Shown in pieces: positions 56,286 to 64,000 of a stretch of 64,000 bases of DNA; the stretch's first letter is position 1, and every line of letters starts with the position of its first letter. Under the pieces are notes generated by a model that ran no database searches, was not told the DNA's origin, and saw only the letters and a list, made by a program, of their open reading frames with translations. The position numbers were made by a program, and so were the translations under genes. The DNA is from Dulcicalothrix desertica PCC 7102 (lineage in GTDB: Bacteria > Cyanobacteriota > Cyanobacteriia > Cyanobacteriales > Nostocaceae): positions 124,001-188,000 of the forward strand of contig NZ_RSCL01000016.1 in the NCBI RefSeq assembly GCF_003991905.1. The letters are read 5' to 3'.

Positions 56286-57167
56286 TTACCTTGTGTTATG
56301 TCCTTGCTTAGGTGATTTTACTCCTTGTGTACGACCTGGTAGGGTATTTTCTGGTGTAGGGGTTGGCATACCATTGGCTTGACGACTAGTGCGAAAAGTA
56401 ACGTTTACACCTTCGTTCGATTGTTCGAGAACGAGCAAAGGTGTAGGTTTTGCTTTTTGATCCCAGTGCATAAAGGCAATTCGACCCTGAATTGTTGGTT
56501 GCCAAGTATCGTGGTCTTCCGCAGGACTAAGATAAGTTTCTATACAATCAATAATTTGACTAATAGTGGCAGAAGTTGCCTGGGTAGGTAGCTTCATTAG
56601 TCTAATTTGAATGCGGAATAAGACTCGTTTGATGATGTTGGGAGCAGTACCTATTTCATGCTCAACATCAAAAATCTCATCCACCTGGCGCCCATTACTA
56701 TTGGCAATACCAACAACCCCAGTGTTCGTTTGAGATGGACGTAATGCTTGTGTAATCTTATCTTTTACTTTAATTTTAACTTGGTTAACAATTGCAAAGT
56801 GGAACACCTCTTCAGCCATCCGCATACGCAAATAGTCGAGGTTAAACTCGCGCGAGTTGATTAAATCAGGGTTTGTTTCCATTTTGCGAATAGTTTCGAG
56901 AGCTAACTTTAGCTTTTTTTCAAATTCGCTGGTTCGGAACTTTTCAAACCTGATTCTTTTGTTTAGCTTATCGCTTTGCATCTTGGTGTATATTGCTGCC
57001 GCAACTAACAACACCAAAAGTACGCCAGATGTAACCATCCATATCGATGGTGCTTCTGAGTTTTCAGCAGCAGCGATGTTTGCTTGACTAGTTTGAGTCG
57101 TTTGTGTTGTTGAAGTTACCTTTTTAGGTTTTGACCCTGTTTGAGCTATAAAAACTGGTGTTGACAT
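56286..57167 (-). CDS. Conserved hypothetical membrane-anchored protein
   Basis: 293 aa. One membrane helix at ~residues 43-61 (VTSGVLLVLLVAAAIYTK) after a polar, Thr/Gln-rich N-terminus, and a coiled-coil segment following it (~62-100). The remaining alpha/beta domain (FDVEHEIGTAPNIIKRVLFRI) is unrecognised. Probably attached to the inner or thylakoid membrane. The C-terminal tail is Pro/Thr-rich. Likely cyanobacterium-specific. Confidence 0.6.
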   Translation of the reverse strand: MSTPVFIAQTGSKPKKVTSTTQTTQTSQANIAAAENSEAPSIWMVTSGVLLVLLVAAAIYTKMQSDKLNKRIRFEKFRTSEFEKKLKLALETIRKMETNPDLINSREFNLDYLRMRMAEEVFHFAIVNQVKIKVKDKITQALRPSQTNTGVVGIANSNGRQVDEIFDVEHEIGTAPNIIKRVLFRIQIRLMKLPTQATSATISQIIDCIETYLSPAEDHDTWQPTIQGRIAFMHWDQKAKPTPLLVLEQSNEGVNVTFRTSRQANGMPTPTPENTLPGRTQGVKSPKQGHNTR

Positions 57168-57265
57168 AATAGATAAGCATAAATTTTACCTCTCTCGTTT
57201 AGGATGCCCAAATTCGCAGTATGATTTTTGCGTGTAAACATTGAATCTATGAAATTTTTGAAACC

Positions 57266-58018
57266 ATGCCAAATTCCTTGAATTTGAGTCAAATTCGTCT
57301 CATTGCTACGGATATGGATGGGACTTTAACGGTATCTAATAAATTTACAAGCTTGCTCTTACAGGGATTGGAAGATTTGAAAGAGAGTAGCACTAAAGTG
57401 CTTATTACGACAGGGCGCAGTGCGGGTTGGGTAAGTGGAATAGCGCATTATCTGCCCATAGTAGGTGCTATTGCTGAAAACGGTGGATTATTTTACTCGT
57501 GTAATAGTGAGGCGCCAATATATTTAACGCCTATTTCGGATATAATTACTCATCGTCAGCAATTAGCGGCTACTTTTGAGCATTTAAAGCTAAAATTCCC
57601 CAAAATTCAAGAATCTGCTGACAACCGTTTCCGTATAACTGACTGGACTTTTGATGTTGCTGGACTAACTTTAGACGAAATCAAAACGTTGGCAAATCTG
57701 ACTCAAACAATGGGTTGGGGATTTACCTACAGTAATGTACAGTGCCATATAAAACCGCAAGGACAAGACAAAGCAGTTGGACTATTAAAAGTTCTGCAAG
57801 AATATTTTCCTGAAATTACACTCGAACAAGTAGTAACAGTTGGTGATAGTCCCAACGATGAGAGTTTATTCGACACTACCTACTTCCCCAATTCTTTTGG
57901 AGTCGCCAATGTATCACATTATCTTGATACCTTACAGCATAAACCTGCTTACATTACAAGCGGCGCCGAAGGAGAAGGATTTTGCGAACTAGCAAGAATG
58001 ATATTGCAACGGATGTAA
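57266..58018 (+). CDS. HAD-superfamily phosphatase (Cof-like)
   Basis: 250 aa. Motif I ATDMDGTL at the start (nucleophile Asp), motif II TTGRS, motif III Lys in KPQGQDKAVGL, motif IV VVTVGDSPNDESLF. A Cof/phosphoglycolate-type HAD with a C2 cap domain. Substrate not predictable. The last residues (ILQRM) and the stop codon are encoded inside a CGGATGTAACGGAT repeat at the convergent junction. Confidence 0.92.
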   Translation: MPNSLNLSQIRLIATDMDGTLTVSNKFTSLLLQGLEDLKESSTKVLITTGRSAGWVSGIAHYLPIVGAIAENGGLFYSCNSEAPIYLTPISDIITHRQQLAATFEHLKLKFPKIQESADNRFRITDWTFDVAGLTLDEIKTLANLTQTMGWGFTYSNVQCHIKPQGQDKAVGLLKVLQEYFPEITLEQVVTVGDSPNDESLFDTTYFPNSFGVANVSHYLDTLQHKPAYITSGAEGEGFCELARMILQRM

Positions 58019-58062
58019 CGGATAATTAATATAACCTATCCGTTACATCCGCTTTATCCGTT
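58008..58062. terminator. Inverted repeat CGGATGTAACGGAT at a convergent junction (copy 2)
   Basis: GCAACGGATGTAACGGATAA and ATCCGTTACATCCGCTTTATCCGTTGC form a hairpin. The stop codon of the HAD gene and the last codons of the opposing CNNM gene (GNG-stop) both lie in it. Same element as 37825-37890. Confidence 0.7.
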
Positions 58063-59382
58063 GCCAGTGTCTGTATCTTCCTTTTTCTCTAGTTTCGGTA
58101 CAACTAAAACTTTATCAACGCGGTTTCCGTCCATATCCATCACCTCAAATCGCATATTTTGCCATTCAAAATGGTCTGCGGCATTAGGTATACGTCCAAG
58201 ATGGGTAATAACGAAACCTCCTAAAGTCTGGTAACTACCTCGGTCTTGAGAACGTAATTCCTCAATATCGAATAATTCCATAAATTCATCAACAGCCAAC
58301 ATCCCATCTAGTAACCACGAACCATCTTCACGTCGTATAACTTGAGGGTCATCCTGGTCATCTACAGAGGGAACGTCGCCAACAATTTCGATTAAAATAT
58401 CATTGAGCGTTACCAATCCCTGAATTACACCGTATTCGTCAACAACTAATGCCATATGCGTTACCGTTTGTTTGAACATTTCTAAGACTTTCAAACCACG
58501 AGTGCTTTCTGGCACAAACACAGGTTGACGTAAACCAACGGTTAAATCCATTGGCTGACCAGTGAAACTCCTTGCTAAAAGGTCTGTAACGGGGAGAATA
58601 CCAAGAACATTATCAAGACCACCTTGGCATACAGGGTATCTAGAATAACCACTTTCAATTATTTTCTGACGATTTTCTTCCGCAGAATCTTCTAATTCCA
58701 GCCAAACTATATCTGGACGAGGAGTCATTAAAGCGCTAACTGGACGGTCTCCTAGGCGAAACACCCGTTCTACCATATCTTGTTCAGCTTCTTCAAACGT
58801 TCCTTCCTCGGTTCCTTGTTCGATTAAAACGCGAATTTCTTCTTCTGTTACTTGCGGTTCCGTTGATGGTCGCATTCCTAATAGCCGTAGCACTGCATTA
58901 GTAGAAGCACTTAAAAGGTAAACTACTGGTGTAGTCAGCTTCGATAGCATCTGCATTGGAATAGCCATTATTGAGGCTATTGACTCAGGATTGTTTAGTG
59001 CTAAACGTTTTGGCACTAACTCACCCAAAATCAGCGTTATGTATGTAATGATGACGATAGCTAATACTTTTGCTAACTGCTCTCTGTATGTTGGCGACAG
59101 TGCTACTGAATTTAGAATAGGCGATAGTCGCTTCGCTATGGCTTCTTCTGCATAGGCGCCTGTAAGAATAGTTAGCAGTGTAATACCAATTTGGACAGTT
59201 CCCAGAAACTCGTTAGGTGAAGAAGCCAAACTCAACGCGACACGCGCTTTAGTATCACCCCGTTCGGCAAGCTGCTGCAAGCGGACTTTACGCGCAGAAA
59301 CAATCGCCAACTCAGACATGACAAACAAACCGTTGGCGAGGACTAATAGAAAGATTATTAGAATTTCGACTGTTGGAGACAT
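58054..59382 (-). CDS. CNNM/CorC-type membrane protein with CBS domains
   Basis: 442 aa from ATG 59382 (a TTG 7 codons earlier is less likely). N-terminal DUF21 domain with several membrane helices (~residues 1-175), two CBS domains (~195-330; SALMTPRPDIVWLE, VLGILPVTDLLA), then the CorC/HlyC-associated domain at the C-terminus (DGMLAVDEFMELFDIEELRS). Family members act in Mg2+/Co2+ efflux. Often mislabelled 'hemolysin'. Stands alone, convergent with the HAD gene. Confidence 0.93.
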   Translation of the reverse strand: MSPTVEILIIFLLVLANGLFVMSELAIVSARKVRLQQLAERGDTKARVALSLASSPNEFLGTVQIGITLLTILTGAYAEEAIAKRLSPILNSVALSPTYREQLAKVLAIVIITYITLILGELVPKRLALNNPESIASIMAIPMQMLSKLTTPVVYLLSASTNAVLRLLGMRPSTEPQVTEEEIRVLIEQGTEEGTFEEAEQDMVERVFRLGDRPVSALMTPRPDIVWLELEDSAEENRQKIIESGYSRYPVCQGGLDNVLGILPVTDLLARSFTGQPMDLTVGLRQPVFVPESTRGLKVLEMFKQTVTHMALVVDEYGVIQGLVTLNDILIEIVGDVPSVDDQDDPQVIRREDGSWLLDGMLAVDEFMELFDIEELRSQDRGSYQTLGGFVITHLGRIPNAADHFEWQNMRFEVMDMDGNRVDKVLVVPKLEKKEDTDTGNG

Positions 59383-59604
59383 TATAATAATTGCCGAAGA
59401 CAACGGCAGACCCTGCTTAAGTTTAAATTTTTTGGTATCTAGTATTCAAGGTTATTTGATAAAACACCTGTCAGGTAAAATGTTAACACCGTAATCGCTA
59501 CTTACTCCCCGCACTTAAGGCAACAGTCTTCTAAAATAGTTTGAAGTAGGCACTACATATTTGATTGTGCTTTAAAATGAGTTGCACGCCCAAGTTTAAC
59601 AAAT

Positions 59605-62600
59605 ATGACATTTTCCTCCATCGTGCGCGCGCTGGGACGCTTACCTCTCACATCTGAACTTATTACTAAGTTAAATCGACAAGAAGATTTATATTTAAGT
59701 GGTATTCCTCGTCTACCCAAAGGTCTAGTTACTTCTGCCTTGGCAAGAACCGAAGGGCAGAATTTGTGCGTGGTGTGTGCGACTTTAGAAGAAGCTGGAC
59801 GCTGGACAGCACAACTCGAAGCGATGGGATGGAGAAATGTGCTTTTTTACCCAACTTCTGAAGCATCACCATACGAACCATTTGACCCCGAAACCGAGAT
59901 GACGTGGGGACAAATGCAAGTTTTAGCTGATTTAGTCAAAGATAAAGGAGAACAGACGAACCAAATTGCAATTGTCGCGACTGTTGGAGCGTTACAGCCA
60001 CATTTACCACCTCGTGAAGCATTTCAACCTTTTTGTTTAACTATAAAGCCAGGAAGCGAGATTGATTTAGATGAATTTGGCGAACAAGTTACAAAACAAG
60101 GTTACGAACGGGTTGCTTTAGTTGAAACAGAAGGGCAATGGAGTCGGCGCGGTGATATTGTTGACGTGTTCCCAGTATCATCAGAATTACCAGTGCGCTT
60201 AGAATGGTTCGGCGATGAAATAGAGCAAATTCGCGAATTTGACCCCGCTACACAGCGTTCTGCACTCGATAAAGTTCCAGAACTAGTTTTAACGCCAACA
60301 AATTTTAGTGTTATTTTTACCGAAGCTCTTAACAATAGTGCTGAGTATAAAGTGCTGAGTGCTGAGTTGGAGAAAGACTCAGCACTTAGTACTCACCACT
60401 CATCACTCATAGAAGGAAGTCGTAGATTTTTGGGTTTGGCTTATGACAAACCAGCATCTTTATTAGATTACTTACCGAAAAATACCTTTATAACTATCGA
60501 CGAACCCGAACAGTGTTATGCACATAGTGACCGTTGGGTAGAAAATGCTGAAGAACAGTGGCAACAATTAGTTCATGGAAAATTGGAACTGGAAAACGAA
60601 GACGAAGAAAACGATATAGAAAACACCTCTCCCTCTCTTCCCGCACTCAGCACTCAACACTCAGCACTCAGCACTCAGCACTCAGCACTCAACACTCAGC
60701 ACTCAGCACTCCTAAAAATTCATAAGGAATTTGGCGAGTGTTTACTTGCTGCTTCTGCTTTTAAACTAATTTACTTATCGGAACTAGCAGAAACTATTAT
60801 TACTGAGCAAGGTAATCAATCTGGACTAAACCTTGCTAGTCGTCCGGTTCCTGTAACTCCGCACCAATTTTCTAAAATAGCCGAGACTATAAGGCAAGAA
60901 CGTGACCGCAATTTCTCTGTGTGGGTTATTTCAGCACAACCGAGCCGTTCCGTATCTTTACTACAAGAGCATGATTGTCCAGCGCAGTTTATTCCTAACC
61001 CGAATGATTTTCAAGCTATAGAAAAACTACAAACAAATCACACACCGGTTGCACTCAAATATTCTGGACTCGCTGAACTTGAAGGGTTTGTGCTGCCAAC
61101 GTACCGAATGGTCATTATTACTGACCGTGAGTTTTATGGGCAGCACTCACTTGCAACTCCTAGCTATGTTCGTAAAAGGCGCCAAGCTACTTCTAAGCAA
61201 GTTGATTTAAACAAGCTACGTCCAGGTGATTATGTAGTACACCGTAATCATGGTGTAGGAAAGTTTCAGAAGCTAGAGAGTTTAACGCTGAATGAGGAAA
61301 CGCGCGATTATTTAGTTATACAGTATGCCGATGGATTGTTACGTGTAGCTGCTGACCAAGTAGGCGCCCTTTCAAGGTTCCGCGCGACTACTAACAAGGT
61401 GCCTGAACTCAATAAAATGACGGGTAAGGCATGGGAGAATACTAAAAACAAAGTTCGCAAAGCCATTAAAAAGCTAGCGGTTGATTTGTTGAAGTTATAT
61501 GCAGCAAGGTCACAGCAACAAGGATTTTCTTTTCCCCAAGATATGCCTTGGCAAGAAGAAATGGAAGATTCTTTCCCTTATCAACCTACACCCGACCAGC
61601 TTAAAGCTACCCAAGATGTGAAACGAGATATGGAAAGTGACCGACCGATGGATAGGTTGGTATGTGGGGATGTGGGTTTTGGTAAAACCGAGGTAGCTAT
61701 TCGCGCGATATTTAAAGCTGTCACCGCAGGCAAACAAGTGGCACTTCTGGCGCCTACTACTATCTTGACGCAGCAACACTACCACACTCTTAAAGAACGC
61801 TTTTCGCCTTATCCTATTAATGTAGGTTTACTCAACCGTTTTCGTTCTGCTTCCGAACGTCGCGAAATTATAAAGCGCCTTGCCACAGGAGAGCTTGATA
61901 TTGTAGTTGGCACACACCAGCTTTTAAGTAAAGAAATTAGTGTTAAAGATTTAGGGCTTTTAGTCGTAGACGAAGAACAACGCTTTGGGGTGAACCAAAA
62001 AGAGAAAATAAAAAGTCTTAAAACTCAAGTTGACGTACTCACCCTTTCAGCAACACCTATTCCCCGGACGTTATATATGTCACTTTCGGGAATTCGGGAA
62101 ATGAGTTTGATTACCACTCCACCACCTTCTCGGCGCCCAATTAAAACCCACTTGGCGCCACGTACCGCTGAATCAGTACGTGCTGCTATTCGTCAAGAAC
62201 TTGACAGAGGCGGACAAATATTCTACGTAGTTCCACGAGTAGAAGGAATTGAAGAAACCGCTATTTCTCTACGCGAAATGGCAGGAGGCGCCAGAATAGC
62301 CATAGCTCACGGACAAATGGACGAAAGCGATTTAGAATCAACGATGCTGACATTTAGCAACGGTGAAGCTGATATTCTGGTTTGTACCACTATTATTGAG
62401 TCGGGGTTAGATATTCCGCGCGTTAATACAATTTTGATAGAAGATGCCCACCGTTTTGGTTTAGCACAGCTTTATCAATTACGTGGACGGGTAGGACGTG
62501 CGGGTATCCAAGCACACGCATGGCTATTTTATCCACAGCAACGTGTATTGTCAGATGCAGCACGGCAAAGACTACGCGCTATCCAAGAATTTACACAGCT

Positions 62601-63231
62601 AGGTTCTGGGTATCAATTGGCGATGCGTGATATGGAAATTCGCGGTGTTGGAAATTTATTAGGCGCCGAACAGTCAGGACAAATGGATGTAATAGGCTTC
62701 GATTTATACATGGAAATGCTCGAAGAAGCCATCCGTGAAATACGCGGTCAAGAAATACCCAAAGTTGAAGACACACAAATTGACCTTAACCTCACTGCGT
62801 TTATTCCTGCTGACTACATAACCGACCTCGACCAAAAGATGAGCGCATACCGCTTTGTTGCATCAGCAAAATCAAAATACGAACTCACACAAATTGCTGC
62901 TGAATGGAACGACCGTTACGGTACTATTCCCAAACCAGCTTTGCAGTTACTAAAGGTAATGGAACTTAAACAACTAGCTAAAAATCTTGGCTTTAGTCGC
63001 ATTAAACCCGAAAATAAACAGCACGTTGTTCTCGAAACCCCTATGGAAGAACCTGCATGGAACTTATTAGCAGCTAATTTAGCTGAGAATTTACGAACTC
63101 GCTTCGTTTATTCCCCAGGTAAAGTCACCGTGCGCGGTTTAGCAACAATGAAAGCTGACCAACAACTCCAAACTCTAATAGATGCTTTCGACAAAATGCA
63201 AGGCGCCGTCCCCGAAGCAGCAGTTGTATAA
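59605..63231 (+). CDS. mfd: Transcription-repair coupling factor Mfd
   Basis: 1208 aa against about 1150 for typical Mfd. It displaces stalled RNA polymerase and recruits UvrA. UvrB-like N-terminal module (~1-230), RNAP-interacting domain (~530-600; [16 protein letters not shown]), helicase motifs [45 protein letters not shown], and the C-terminal TRCF domain. The extra length comes mainly from two heptanucleotide repeat tracts read in frame at ~60340-60412 and ~60640-60713. The second encodes the heptapeptide LSTQHSA about three times. They lie between the N-terminal and RNAP-binding modules, likely a tolerant linker. Confidence 0.97.
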   Translation: MTFSSIVRALGRLPLTSELITKLNRQEDLYLSGIPRLPKGLVTSALARTEGQNLCVVCATLEEAGRWTAQLEAMGWRNVLFYPTSEASPYEPFDPETEMTWGQMQVLADLVKDKGEQTNQIAIVATVGALQPHLPPREAFQPFCLTIKPGSEIDLDEFGEQVTKQGYERVALVETEGQWSRRGDIVDVFPVSSELPVRLEWFGDEIEQIREFDPATQRSALDKVPELVLTPTNFSVIFTEALNNSAEYKVLSAELEKDSALSTHHSSLIEGSRRFLGLAYDKPASLLDYLPKNTFITIDEPEQCYAHSDRWVENAEEQWQQLVHGKLELENEDEENDIENTSPSLPALSTQHSALSTQHSALNTQHSALLKIHKEFGECLLAASAFKLIYLSELAETIITEQGNQSGLNLASRPVPVTPHQFSKIAETIRQERDRNFSVWVISAQPSRSVSLLQEHDCPAQFIPNPNDFQAIEKLQTNHTPVALKYSGLAELEGFVLPTYRMVIITDREFYGQHSLATPSYVRKRRQATSKQVDLNKLRPGDYVVHRNHGVGKFQKLESLTLNEETRDYLVIQYADGLLRVAADQVGALSRFRATTNKVPELNKMTGKAWENTKNKVRKAIKKLAVDLLKLYAARSQQQGFSFPQDMPWQEEMEDSFPYQPTPDQLKATQDVKRDMESDRPMDRLVCGDVGFGKTEVAIRAIFKAVTAGKQVALLAPTTILTQQHYHTLKERFSPYPINVGLLNRFRSASERREIIKRLATGELDIVVGTHQLLSKEISVKDLGLLVVDEEQRFGVNQKEKIKSLKTQVDVLTLSATPIPRTLYMSLSGIREMSLITTPPPSRRPIKTHLAPRTAESVRAAIRQELDRGGQIFYVVPRVEGIEETAISLREMAGGARIAIAHGQMDESDLESTMLTFSNGEADILVCTTIIESGLDIPRVNTILIEDAHRFGLAQLYQLRGRVGRAGIQAHAWLFYPQQRVLSDAARQRLRAIQEFTQLGSGYQLAMRDMEIRGVGNLLGAEQSGQMDVIGFDLYMEMLEEAIREIRGQEIPKVEDTQIDLNLTAFIPADYITDLDQKMSAYRFVASAKSKYELTQIAAEWNDRYGTIPKPALQLLKVMELKQLAKNLGFSRIKPENKQHVVLETPMEEPAWNLLAANLAENLRTRFVYSPGKVTVRGLATMKADQQLQTLIDAFDKMQGAVPEAAVV
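60640..60713. repeat. CACTCAG heptanucleotide repeat within mfd
   Basis: About ten 7-bp units (CACTCAG with CACTCAA variants). Three units equal 21 bp, so the reading frame repeats every seven codons. A shorter, mixed tract with both orientations is at ~60340-60412. Confidence 0.85.
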
Positions 63232-63280
63232 GTTGTAGCACAGGCTTCTAGCCTGTGCAGTCATCATAAAGCTAGACTCA

Positions 63281-63430
63281 TGTCATGCTGAGGAACGAAG
63301 CATCTCCAACTGTCATGCCCAGGAACGAAGCATCTCAAACTGTCATGCTAAGGAACGAAGCATCTCCAACTGTCATGCTGAAGAACGAAACATCTCAAAC
63401 TGTCATGCCCAGGAACGAAGCATCTACAAG
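63281..63430. repeat. 30-bp tandem repeat, 5 copies
   Basis: Units begin TGTCATGC at 63281, 63311, 63341, 63371 and 63401; consensus TGTCATGCTGAGGAACGAAG then CATCTCCAAC. Copies differ at a few positions. No spacers, so it is not a CRISPR array. Confidence 0.9.
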
Positions 63431-63554
63431 ATTTTCACGTAATTTCATAGTAAATTTTTAAATCGTTTTAAGTATAAGTATCGTTAGTTATGACAGTCAA
63501 GAAAAATTAACCGCTAATATCATGTCCGGGTACATAACCATAATAAAATCCTCC

Positions 63555-63580
63555 TAGAGACGCGATTAATCGCGTCTCTA
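63555..63580. repeat. Dispersed inverted repeat (GACGCGATTAATCGCGTC type)
   Basis: Perfect palindrome TAGAGACGCGATT/AATCGCGTCTCTA, fourth copy of the family in this window; just before the end of the DUF3291 gene. Confidence 0.85.
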
Positions 63581-63619
63581 CAATTTAAATTATGATAACT
63601 GTAACGCACCATCAACAGA

Positions 63620-64000
63620 CTACACAACAAGATTTGGCGCCAAATAAGGTTTGACAAAAGTAAAAGATTCAGGTGAGTCACCATGCAAAGCAAGATATTC
63701 TAGCTTTGCCTTTCCCTCTTCCACTGTTGGCAAATAACCAGCAGGAACCCACCACATACAAAAATGCTCCCCTTGGTATCTTTCAAACCATTTACGACGT
63801 TGAATAAAAAACTCACCATGTAAGCTTTGATAGACATATGCTTTGAGCGACTCTAAACTTTGCCAAACAGATAAATTCACAAGCATTCTAGAGTCAGGGT
63901 AAGCTCGAATATCAGTCGCGTTGCCTGAAGATGTTTGTAACCTCCAAACAAAACCTGGACTCTTATCAGCAATTGAGTTTACTTCATCAAGTGCAGTAGC
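63620..64000 (-). CDS. DUF3291 family protein (5' end off window)
   Basis: The frame is open to the right edge, so the N-terminus is missing. The visible 126 residues include SPGFVWRLQTSSGNATDI and MLVNLSVWQSLESLKAYVYQ, typical of DUF3291, a ferredoxin-like/ABM-fold family, with WFERYQGEHFCMWWVPAGY near the middle. Small possible monooxygenase-fold protein of unknown role. An internal Met at 63886 is not the real start because family similarity continues before it. Confidence 0.85.
   Translation of the reverse strand, partial: ATALDEVNSIADKSPGFVWRLQTSSGNATDIRAYPDSRMLVNLSVWQSLESLKAYVYQSLHGEFFIQRRKWFERYQGEHFCMWWVPAGYLPTVEEGKAKLEYLALHGDSPESFTFVKPYLAPNLVV

Larger units (their letters stand above)
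63232..63619. other. 388-bp gap with tandem and inverted repeats
   Basis: No gene. After mfd comes a GCACAGGCTTCTAGCCTGTGC hairpin (63238-63258), a possible terminator. Then come five tandem 30-bp units (63281-63430) and a GACGCGATTAATCGCGTC palindrome (63555-63580). Confidence 0.75.

Noticed and set aside
63281-63430. CRISPR array
   Set aside because: The 30-bp units are directly adjacent without spacers, and no cas genes are near.

Overview
The window looks like chromosomal DNA of a filamentous, heterocyst-forming cyanobacterium (order Nostocales). The evidence is pcyA (phycocyanobilin synthesis), a devB-devC-devA type heterocyst glycolipid exporter, a PatA-like PATAN response regulator, an RRM-type RNA-binding protein, several families largely confined to cyanobacteria (DUF3531, DUF3370, Sll0314/Alr1548), heptanucleotide tandem repeats, and modest GC content. 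I see no rRNA, tRNA, CRISPR array or intact transposase. Genus cannot be fixed from this sequence alone.

Region 1 (1-19.9 kb) is the downstream part of a contractile injection system (CIS) of the extracellular/thylakoid-anchored phage-tail-like class. In order it has two small accessory genes, three DUF4157 'cargo' proteins with different C-terminal domains (a phage-tail-type lysozyme, a protein-glutaminase-like deamidase, and a second HExxH domain with a Gly-rich hydrophobic segment), then tube-cap protein, LysM protein, hub (gpD-like), spike (gpV-like), PAAR-like tip, gp25-like wedge, two large gpJ/Afp11-like baseplate proteins, a gpI/Afp12-like tail protein, a DUF6519 protein and a DUF6734 protein. 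Most structural genes overlap by 4 nt (ATGA), so they are translationally coupled. Sheath, inner tube, tape measure and AAA+ ATPase genes are not in the window; if present they lie to the left.

Region 2 (20-31 kb) is mixed metabolism and regulation: ilvC, a PII-like protein, an RRM protein, an aldo/keto reductase, a HEAT-repeat protein, a DUF4349 lipoprotein, a membrane-bound Ser/Thr kinase, an orphan SagB-type double nitroreductase, a secreted RNase T2, and an archaeal/eukaryote-type prolyl-tRNA synthetase.

Region 3 (31-50 kb) holds a stand-alone thermolysin-propeptide-like protein, a GH57 protein, a VOC protein, a PATAN response regulator, glpK, DUF72, an outer-membrane protein, a pilin-like protein, a lone sugar ABC permease, an orphan double-glycine leader peptide, a histidine kinase, rsmG, a DUF3370 protein, a NUDIX hydrolase, DUF3531 and a TPR protein. 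Decayed gene scraps (GNAT, CHAT) sit between them.

Region 4 (50-64 kb) holds an ECF-type ATPase, pcyA, the dev exporter operon, a HAD phosphatase, a CNNM/CorC-type transporter, mfd (with in-frame heptanucleotide repeats) and a truncated DUF3291 gene at the right edge.

Two genome-scale features cut across the window. The palindrome GGCGCC occurs about 108 times by hand count, roughly once per 600 bp and mostly inside genes, whereas the usual cyanobacterial HIP1 octamer GCGATCGC was seen only once. Several families of small inverted repeats recur between genes, at stop codons, and in two cases inside coding sequence.
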